From RYN-433 sp036558265 (GTDB lineage: Bacteria > Planctomycetota > Phycisphaerae > Tepidisphaerales > Tepidisphaeraceae): a stretch of DNA of 9,799 bases. A model generated the notes under the pieces. That model was not told the DNA's origin. It ran no database searches and saw nothing but the letters and a program-made list of their open reading frames with translations. Each line of letters begins with the position of its first letter. The first letter of the stretch is position 1. A program made the translations under genes and the position numbers. The stretch is from contig DATBFY010000572.1 of NCBI GenBank assembly GCA_036558265.1, positions 1 to 9,799 on the forward strand, in the 5' to 3' direction. Positions 1 to 5,263 of this stretch are shown here, piece by piece.

Positions 1-960
1 GATCCGCACCTGCACCCCCGGGATCGGCTGACCCACCGACCCCGGCCGGCTGACCTGCGGCGTGTTCAGCGAGATCACCGGCGAGGTCTCCGACAGCCCG
101 TAACCTTCGTAAATCGGCATGTTGAAGCGCGCCTTGAACCCCTCCCGAAGCGCCGCCGGCAACGCGTCGCCCCCCGCGATCAGGGCATAGATCGACTTGA
201 AATCGTCCGGCTGGGCATTCTTCAGATGCGCCAGCGCCCCGAACATCGCCGGCACGCCGAAGACGATCGAAAGCTCGTGCTCCTTGATCGCGTTGAGCAT
301 CGCCACCGGCGAAAAACGCGCGATGTATACGACCGACGCCCCCAGTTGCACCGGCGCCAGCAGCCCCGCCGCCAACCCAAAGGCATGGAACAGCGGGATC
401 ACTCCCAGGAACTTGTGCCGGTGCTGGAGGTTGGCTGCTTCAATAGCAGCGTCCACATCCGACTGTAAATTCGCATACGTCAGGATGACGCCCTTGGGCA
501 GACCCGACGTGCCGCTGGTATAGAGCAGGACAGCGGTATCATCGGGGGAGGGATTGGGGAACTTGGGGGTGATCGCAAACGGCGGCGTCTGCGGCAGTTG
601 CGTGAGATCCACCACCTTCAGATCCGCATCTTTAATCCGGGCCGCTAGTTGCGGAATCGTGACAACGGTGTCGATCCCGCTGTCCGAGATCACATGAGCG
701 ATCTCGCGGTCCCCCAGGAGGTAATTAATGGGCACCACGCTCTTGCCACTTAATAAAGTCCCGTAGAAACTGGCGGCGAAGCCGGCGCTGGGCGGCAGGA
801 GCAGACCGACGCTCGGCTTGTCCGTCTGCATGCCCAGGTAAAGCCCCAGCCCGGCGGCGGCGGCGGCAAGCTGCTGGTAGGTGTACCGGCCCCGTTCGTC
901 AATGATCGCGATGTCCTGCGGGATCTGCTGGGCGTGGGTGAAGAGCGGTTGGAAGAGCAT
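1..960 (-). CDS. AMP-dependent acyl-CoA synthetase/ligase (ANL superfamily), N-terminal 320 residues, C-terminus beyond window
   Basis: This enzyme would activate a carboxylate, probably a fatty acid, with ATP to an acyl-adenylate and then pass it to CoA or another thiol. The minus-strand translation is open from the ATG at 960 down to base 1 with no stop. The ANL signatures are in order: the phosphate-binding loop YTSGTSGLPKG (residues 147-157), PLFHAFG (189-195), the GGDALP region (263-268) and YEGYGLSETSP (284-294). The C-terminal subdomain with the hinge and catalytic lysine lies outside the window. The start is uncertain: no good Shine-Dalgarno precedes the ATG, and the frame stays open upstream through a possible TTG at 984. 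It is divergent from the lipoprotein gene, 58 bp away. Substrate cannot be read from the sequence; acyl-ACP synthetase or another ANL ligase is possible. Confidence 0.93.
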   Translation of the reverse strand, partial: MLFQPLFTHAQQIPQDIAIIDERGRYTYQQLAAAAAGLGLYLGMQTDKPSVGLLLPPSAGFAASFYGTLLSGKSVVPINYLLGDREIAHVISDSGIDTVVTIPQLAARIKDADLKVVDLTQLPQTPPFAITPKFPNPSPDDTAVLLYTSGTSGLPKGVILTYANLQSDVDAAIEAANLQHRHKFLGVIPLFHAFGLAAGLLAPVQLGASVVYIARFSPVAMLNAIKEHELSIVFGVPAMFGALAHLKNAQPDDFKSIYALIAGGDALPAALREGFKARFNMPIYEGYGLSETSPVISLNTPQVSRPGSVGQPIPGVQVRI

Positions 961-1008
961 AGCGAGGGCGGCGATCTTAGCCAAATACTTCGGTAATTCT
1001 ATCCCCCC

Positions 1009-1013
1009 GGAGG
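1009..1013 (+). promoter_or_regulatory. Shine-Dalgarno of the SPOR lipoprotein gene
   Basis: GGAGG lies five bases before the ATG at 1019. It selects this start over the upstream in-frame ATG at 881, which would place a non-signal-like 46-residue extension before an obvious lipoprotein signal peptide and overlap the divergent ligase gene. Confidence 0.85.
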
Positions 1014-1018
1014 CATGG

Positions 1019-1834
1019 ATGCTCAAGGTTCAAAATGGATTTTGGCGGGCGGTTTGTATCGCGGGCGGCGCGGGAGCGCTGATCCTCGCCGGATGTTCGA
1101 GCGGACCCAGTACCCGCGAGCAACTCGGCACGGCGTACAAGGAACTGGAGAGCCCCAATCCCAATTACGTCGAGATCGCCAGCGACGCCGACGCGTACCT
1201 GAAGGAGAACCCGACCGGTCCGGCGGCGGCAGACGCGCTCTACCTGCGCGGCCGCGCGCTCGAGGAGAAGGGCCAACGCGACGCCGCCAGCCCCCAGAAA
1301 GACTTCGCCGACGCCTACGACGTCTATAACCAGGCCCTCTCCCAAAAACCGCGACCGGGACTGGAAGGCCTTATTCACGTGGGGATGGGGAACGTGCTCT
1401 ACTTCCAGGACCGGTACAGCGCCGCCATCAACGAGCTGGCCACGGGTCTGGACAAGCTGGAACGGGACTCGGACAAGGCCTGGACGCTCTACCGGGTCGC
1501 CCTGTGCTATCAAAGGATGGGAAGCTGGGACGACGCGGACAAAGGGTTCGCGACGGTGCAGCAACAGTACCCCAACACCCCCCAAGCCGAGCGCGCCCGG
1601 GAGCACCAGGGTGCCCGCGGGTTCTACGTGCAAGTCGGCACCTACGCCAGCCCGGCGATGGCGGACGCGGCGACGATGGATTTGAAGAAGTTGGGATATC
1701 CTGCGCAGAGATTCCAGGATAATGCGCGAAATGTGCAGTACGTGCGCGTGGGTCCGATTAACTCCTATGAATCGGCGGTGGCGACCAGGCAGAAGGTGTG
1801 GGGGAGATATCGCGACAGCGTCATCGTGCCCTAG
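1019..1834 (+). CDS. Lipoprotein with TPR-like repeats and C-terminal SPOR domain
   Basis: The 271-residue product begins with a lipoprotein signal peptide: a positively charged start, a hydrophobic stretch at about 11-24, and the lipobox LAGC with Cys26 as the predicted lipidated residue. Residues about 70-190 form helical TPR-type repeats (for example ALYLRGRALEEKGQ and AWTLYRVALCYQRMGSWDDA), similar in style to BamD/CpoB-like periplasmic proteins. Residues 201-271 match a SPOR domain, with the characteristic FYVQVGTYAS opening and the YVRVGPINSYESA segment. SPOR domains bind denuded glycan strands of peptidoglycan, commonly at division sites. The protein is therefore likely membrane-anchored and facing peptidoglycan. 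It heads a plus-strand run of three TPR genes; the next begins 51 bases after its stop. The SPOR and lipobox calls are strong; the exact role is unknown. Confidence 0.9.
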   Translation: MLKVQNGFWRAVCIAGGAGALILAGCSSGPSTREQLGTAYKELESPNPNYVEIASDADAYLKENPTGPAAADALYLRGRALEEKGQRDAASPQKDFADAYDVYNQALSQKPRPGLEGLIHVGMGNVLYFQDRYSAAINELATGLDKLERDSDKAWTLYRVALCYQRMGSWDDADKGFATVQQQYPNTPQAERAREHQGARGFYVQVGTYASPAMADAATMDLKKLGYPAQRFQDNARNVQYVRVGPINSYESAVATRQKVWGRYRDSVIVP

Positions 1835-1885
1835 GGGCCTCAGGCGCGCGGCGTTCTGGCCGATAAGCGCTTTAGAGGTCCAGAG

Positions 1886-2788
1886 ATGGGCGAGCTTAGC
1901 GACGGATTGAAATACCTGCTTCGGGGGAATTGGCAAGAGGGCGCGAGATCACTCTGCATAGCGGTGCAACGGGAGCCTGGCCGTCTTGCGGCGGTGCGCG
2001 GACTGATGACGGCATACCTGCGAAGCGGGCGCGTGGATGATGCCCGCGCGGTCACGCAACATTTCACATTAAACTTTCCGGCACGCGCGCAGGGATGGAT
2101 ACTCTCCGCGCAGTTGGAGTGGAAGGTCGGACGGCGCCCGGCGGCAATCGAGGTGCTGAGCAAGGGGCTGGATCGATTGCCCGGGTCGGCGGTCCTGCAT
2201 CGCCAGATGGCGATGTATCAGCGGGCGATGGGAGAGCACGAGCGCGCAGAGGCTCACGCGGAGCGGGCGCGACGCGGCGCGTCGATCCGGATGGATGCGG
2301 ATGACTGGTTGGGGCGGGTCGCGCAGGACGGCAGGTTGTTGGCGGCGCTGGAGCGGTTGTCATCGGACAGCGAAGGCGATCGCCGGATGATTGGGGCGCT
2401 GGCAACCCGGCTGGCTCAGGCGGTGGAAGACCAGCCGTGCCATGCGGATCGGCAACTGGCGTTGGCGCGGTTGCAGTTGAGGACGGGGGATCAGGCGGGG
2501 GCGTTGCGGTCGGTTCGGCGGGCGTTGCGGTCGAACCCGTCCTACGTCGAGGCGTTGCGACTGCACGCGACGATCCTGGGGAAGATGGGGGAGTACGTCG
2601 GTGCGATCGAGATACTCAGGGGGCTGGTCGCGCGGGGTTGTGCCTGGGCGGACCTGCACGTGGAGCTTGCGGAGCTTGAGCAGGCGCGAGGGAGGGACGA
2701 GGAGGCGCGCGGGCAGTTGTACCGGGCGATGCGCATCAACCCCGTCTTTGAACGGGCGGGCACGTTGCTGCGCAAATGGGCGGCGTGA
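1886..2788 (+). CDS. TPR repeat protein (300 residues), function unknown
   Basis: This protein is made almost entirely of helical TPR-type repeats and has no signal peptide or membrane segment, so it is probably cytoplasmic. Repeat units can be seen at about residues 35-66, 69-102, 103-130, 186-219, 220-253 and 254-287. The last three are the most canonical, with NPSYVEALRLHATILGKMGE and INP-type unit ends. A less repeat-like linker spans about 131-185. The ATG at 1886 is preceded by AGAGG (1874-1878) with seven bases of spacing. The gene lies 51 bases after the SPOR lipoprotein gene in the same direction and is probably cotranscribed with it. TPRs mediate protein-protein contacts; the partner is not evident. 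No catalytic domain is visible. Confidence 0.85.
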   Translation: MGELSDGLKYLLRGNWQEGARSLCIAVQREPGRLAAVRGLMTAYLRSGRVDDARAVTQHFTLNFPARAQGWILSAQLEWKVGRRPAAIEVLSKGLDRLPGSAVLHRQMAMYQRAMGEHERAEAHAERARRGASIRMDADDWLGRVAQDGRLLAALERLSSDSEGDRRMIGALATRLAQAVEDQPCHADRQLALARLQLRTGDQAGALRSVRRALRSNPSYVEALRLHATILGKMGEYVGAIEILRGLVARGCAWADLHVELAELEQARGRDEEARGQLYRAMRINPVFERAGTLLRKWAA

Positions 2789-2977
2789 TCGAGCCTTGAT
2801 CGTGCGCGCGGCGGGTCGAACTTGAAACATTTCGCGGGGGCCAACTTGTCCGATGTTGCGGCGCGGCTTTGCCGATAGACACAGCAGGGGCGGCGAGCCC
2901 GCCGCGCGGATCACCATCGGGCGCGGCCGTCGATGAGTTCCTGTTTGCAGTCGAGCGAAGCGCAAGGATTGTCTGCG
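2789..2977 (+). other. Intergenic spacer between two TPR genes, with one GC hairpin
   Basis: This 189-bp spacer is the longest gap inside the TPR gene run. A perfect six-pair hairpin, GCGGCG (2890-2895) with CGCCGC (2900-2905) and loop AGCC, is present without a T-tract, so it is not a convincing terminator. I found no convincing sigma-70 promoter; TTGAAA at 2822-2827 has no partnering -10 box. An in-frame ATG at 2933 lacks a ribosome site. Whether the third TPR gene is cotranscribed or has its own promoter cannot be decided from sequence alone. Confidence 0.45.
2964..2968 (+). promoter_or_regulatory. Shine-Dalgarno deciding the start of the 560-residue TPR gene
   Basis: AAGGA ends nine bases before the ATG at 2978. 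No comparable site precedes the in-frame ATG at 2933, so the shorter start is preferred. Confidence 0.65.
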
Positions 2978-4660
2978 ATGAGCGTACACATTCAGATGCT
3001 GGGCCGTCAGTTGCCGTGCAACCTGCTGGACCTGTTGCAGGTCAAGCCGCTGCCGCTGCCGTCGCCGGTGCACGACGAGCTGGTCGGCCGGGTGGAGCGG
3101 GGCGAGCGTTATCCGGACGTTCATTACAAGCTGGGGTTGTCGCACCTGGGGCGGCAGGAGCTGGGGCTGGCGCGCAAGCACCTGATGGCCGCGGTGGAGA
3201 AGAAGCCGGGATACGTCGCGGCGCGGCTGGCGCTGGCGACGGTGTGCGACCTGTTGGCGCGGCACGCCGAGGCGGTCGAGCAGATCGACGCCGTGCTGGG
3301 GACGGAGGAGGCGAACGGACAGCGTGCGGCGCTGGCATGCGCTTCGGGGTTCTGCCTGGAGCGGCTTGGCGCCCACGGGGCGGCGGCGTTCCGATATCAG
3401 GAGGCGCTGGCCCAGGACGGGACGCCGGAACTGTTCGCGCACTATCGCCTGGCGGCGATTTTCCTGGCGCACGACGAGCTGGAGGAGGCGGTCGAACATC
3501 ACCGCGCGATCCTGGAGGTCGAGCCGCAGGAACAGGCGGTGCGCACGAGCCTGGCGCACCTCCTGCAACTGCTCGGGCGGCACAAGGAGGCCGTCTGGGA
3601 GTACGAGAAGGCGCTGTGCATGGAGCCGGATAGCTGGGAGCTTCAGCTCGAGCTTGCGGAACAGTTACAGCGGATGGGCGACAGCGATCAGGCGGTCACG
3701 CACCTGCGGCGGCTGGTCACACAGCATCCGGAATTCCCGGACCTGCATTTGCGTTTGGCGAACCTGTATTCGAATCGCGGCGAGGACGCGCGGGCGACGG
3801 ATCAGTATCGAGCCGCGTTGGACGTGCACCCGGATTACCTGGACTGCCACATCGCGCTGGCGCGGCACGAGCTGCGCATGGGGCGGATGGAGCGGGCGCT
3901 GATCCACTTCCGCCACGCGATGACGGTGAACGATCAGAACGTGGAGGCGTACGCGGGACTGGCCGTGGCGCTCAACCGCATGGGCAACGCGGAGGCGGCC
4001 GAGGAAATGCTGGCGGCGGCGCGGCGGATCGCGGGGAACAGCGACGTGCTGCTGGGGCAGTTGGGGCAGATCGAACTGGAAGCCGACGCGGCGGCGGACG
4101 CGGACGCGGCGTTCGACCCGGCGGCGCAACAGTTGACCGATGACGACGCCTCGCGCTCAGAATCCGACGGGCAGCGCGAGTGGCTGGAGACCCAGGTGGA
4201 GCGGTATCAATATCTCCTGGAGCGCCACCCATCGTGGAGCGACATGCGGGTGCGCTGCGGCATGCTGCTCAAGCTGCTGGGAAGGCCCGACGACGCGGCG
4301 GCATGTTTCGAGCAGGCAGCGCGCGACAACCCGGGCTATGCCGAGGCGTGGGTGCAGTTGGGGCTGGTGAAGCATCAGGTCGGCGACGTGCGAGGGGCGA
4401 TCGACGCGCTGGAGATGGCGATCCAGATCAAGCCGGACTATGCGGACCTTCACTATCGTCTGGGTTTGATCTACTGCGGCGAGGCGGAGTTCGACCTGGC
4501 GATGGAGCGATTGGAGCAGGCGGTGCAGCTCAACGGTCAGAACCCGGACTTCCAGCGGCAGCTCCTGGTAGCGCTGCAATCGATGCAGATGAACGGCCGG
4601 CGTCCCGCGGCCGGGATGATGGGGGAACGCGTGGAACCGATGAGCCGCGAGGCGGCGTAG
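2978..4660 (+). CDS. Large TPR repeat protein (560 residues), function unknown
   Basis: The product is a TPR solenoid with roughly eleven or twelve repeat units and no signal peptide or transmembrane segment. Clear units include about residues 45-78, 116-149, 187-220, 221-254, 255-288, 289-322, 323-356, 420-453, 454-487 and 488-521. The canonical pattern is visible, for example YADLHYRLGLIYCGEAEFDL near 488-507. An Ala/Asp-rich acidic stretch at about 366-400 breaks the solenoid into an N-terminal block of about eight or nine units and a C-terminal block of three. The first 40 residues and the last 25 do not look like TPR. No glycosyltransferase, kinase or methyltransferase domain accompanies the repeats, so it is best read as a scaffold or adaptor. 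It is the last gene of the plus-strand TPR run; a terminator follows at 4777. Confidence 0.87.
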   Translation: MSVHIQMLGRQLPCNLLDLLQVKPLPLPSPVHDELVGRVERGERYPDVHYKLGLSHLGRQELGLARKHLMAAVEKKPGYVAARLALATVCDLLARHAEAVEQIDAVLGTEEANGQRAALACASGFCLERLGAHGAAAFRYQEALAQDGTPELFAHYRLAAIFLAHDELEEAVEHHRAILEVEPQEQAVRTSLAHLLQLLGRHKEAVWEYEKALCMEPDSWELQLELAEQLQRMGDSDQAVTHLRRLVTQHPEFPDLHLRLANLYSNRGEDARATDQYRAALDVHPDYLDCHIALARHELRMGRMERALIHFRHAMTVNDQNVEAYAGLAVALNRMGNAEAAEEMLAAARRIAGNSDVLLGQLGQIELEADAAADADAAFDPAAQQLTDDDASRSESDGQREWLETQVERYQYLLERHPSWSDMRVRCGMLLKLLGRPDDAAACFEQAARDNPGYAEAWVQLGLVKHQVGDVRGAIDALEMAIQIKPDYADLHYRLGLIYCGEAEFDLAMERLEQAVQLNGQNPDFQRQLLVALQSMQMNGRRPAAGMMGERVEPMSREAA

Positions 4661-4706
4661 GGCGCGCCGCTACTATTCCGCTGACCTCTCCGCTGGCGGG
4701 AGCAAT

Positions 4707-4749
4707 GTCATCCTGATTATGAGGAGGCTCCCTCATTAATCAGGATGAC
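4707..4749. repeat. REP-like palindromic element, copy 1 (short form)
   Basis: The left arm GTCATCCTGATTATGAGG (4707-4724) pairs with the right arm at 4731-4749, whose reverse complement differs only by one extra A, leaving a six-base loop. It lies 46 bases after the TPR gene stop and has no T-tract, so it is not itself a typical intrinsic terminator. Its first 17 bases recur exactly at 7420-7436. A hairpin here could stabilise the 3' end of the TPR transcript. Membership of a dispersed repeat family is inferred from the two copies in this window. Confidence 0.8.
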
Positions 4750-4776
4750 CCCGCCGCAAAGAGTCCTGTGAAACAG

Positions 4777-4804
4777 CTCCGCGGATTCCGCGGAGATTTT
4801 TCTT
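4777..4804 (+). terminator. Intrinsic terminator of the TPR gene run
   Basis: A perfect eight-pair stem, CTCCGCGG (4777-4784) with CCGCGGAG (4788-4795), has an ATT loop and is followed by ATTTTTCTT. It lies 116 bases after the TPR gene stop. Its T-tract overlaps the start of the -35 box of the downstream repressor promoter. Confidence 0.9.
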
Positions 4805-4830
4805 GACCTCTTCGCTTAGACTGCTACGCT
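4803..4830 (+). promoter_or_regulatory. Sigma-70-type promoter of the BlaI-like/M56 unit
   Basis: The -35 box TTGACC (4803-4808) and the -10 box TACGCT (4825-4830) are separated by 16 bases. TGC just before the -10 box (4822-4824) gives an extended -10. The predicted transcription start is near 4837, which leaves a leader of about 30 bases before the ATG at 4867. Confidence 0.7.
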
Positions 4831-4842
4831 TAGTTGTCTAAG
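4815..4842 (+). promoter_or_regulatory. Candidate BlaI-type dyad operator overlapping the -10 box and transcription start
   Basis: CTTAGAC (4815-4821) and its exact inverse GTCTAAG (4836-4842) are centred 21 bases apart, about two helical turns. A second, tighter palindrome, CTTAG-TTGT-CTAAG (4829-4842), shares the right half. Both cover the -10 region and the predicted start, where a bound dimer would block initiation. BlaI/MecI/CopY repressors typically autoregulate through short dyads of this kind; assignment to this repressor is inference from position. Confidence 0.7.
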
Positions 4843-4850
4843 TGAATGAC

Positions 4851-4857
4851 GGGAGGA
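4851..4857 (+). promoter_or_regulatory. Shine-Dalgarno deciding the start of the BlaI-like gene
   Basis: GGGAGGA ends nine bases before the ATG at 4867. It rules against the in-frame ATG at 4846, which lies about nine bases after the predicted transcription start and would put this site inside the coding region. Confidence 0.85.
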
Positions 4858-4866
4858 TGTTGCGAT

Positions 4867-5256
4867 ATGCCTGCTGGGCCCCCGACCGAGCGCGAATTGG
4901 AGATCCTCAAGATCCTCTGGGATCGCGGGGAGGCGTCGGTTCGCCAGGTATACGAGGAAATGAGCCGCACCGCGCCGATCGTGCAGAACACGGTGCAGGC
5001 GTTCCTCCGCACGATGGAGGAGAAGGGGCTGGTGCGCCACCGGACGCGCGGGCGGACGTTCGTGTATCGCCCGACCAGCGAGCGCGGGGAGACCGAGCGG
5101 CGGCTGGTGTCCGGGGTGCTGCAGCGCGTCTTTGACGGGGCGATCGACCAGTTGGTGCAGCGGGCGTTGTCGGTTCGGCAGCCGACGGCGGACGAATTGA
5201 GTAAGCTCGAAGAGCTGATCCGGGAGCAGAAGGCCGCCAAAGGTCGCGGCAAGTAG
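4867..5256 (+). CDS. BlaI/MecI/CopY-family winged-helix repressor
   Basis: The 129-residue length is typical of the family. The N-terminal half is a winged helix: PTERELEILKILWDRGEASV (6-25) is the family's opening helix-turn, the recognition helix lies at about 39-53 (QNTVQAFLRTMEEKG), and the wing follows at about 55-69 ending in VYRP. Residues about 78-121 form the helical dimerisation and cleavage region. Members repress their own operon as dimers and, in the BlaR1-BlaI pair, are released when the partner protease triggers their cleavage. The M56 gene starts seven bases after the stop, so the two are almost certainly cotranscribed and translationally coupled. A dyad operator lies over the promoter. 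No beta-lactamase or copper-transport gene is next to it. The regulon beyond itself is unknown. Confidence 0.93.
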   Translation: MPAGPPTERELEILKILWDRGEASVRQVYEEMSRTAPIVQNTVQAFLRTMEEKGLVRHRTRGRTFVYRPTSERGETERRLVSGVLQRVFDGAIDQLVQRALSVRQPTADELSKLEELIREQKAAKGRGK

Positions 5257-5263
5257 GTCGGTT

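Noticed and set aside
881..1018. N-terminal extension of the SPOR lipoprotein starting at ATG 881
   Set aside because: It overlaps the divergent ligase gene on the opposite strand, hides the lipoprotein signal peptide and lacks a ribosome site. The ATG at 1019 has GGAGG at ideal spacing.
977..1936. Minus-strand 319-residue open frame
   Set aside because: It is antisense to the SPOR lipoprotein gene; its composition (Arg/Leu/Val/His-rich) and lack of domains mark it as a shadow.
2890..2905. GC hairpin as a terminator inside the TPR gene run
   Set aside because: Six pairs only, no T-tract, and GC-rich surroundings make a chance stem likely.
2360..3583. Minus-strand 407-residue open frame
   Set aside because: It lies antisense to the two TPR genes, which have clear repeat periodicity. 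Its product is Arg/Gln/Pro-rich low-complexity sequence typical of antisense frames in GC-rich coding DNA.
4846..4866. Upstream ATG at 4846 as the start of the BlaI-like gene
   Set aside because: It lies about nine bases from the predicted transcription start and would place the GGGAGGA ribosome site within the coding sequence; the family homology begins after the ATG at 4867.
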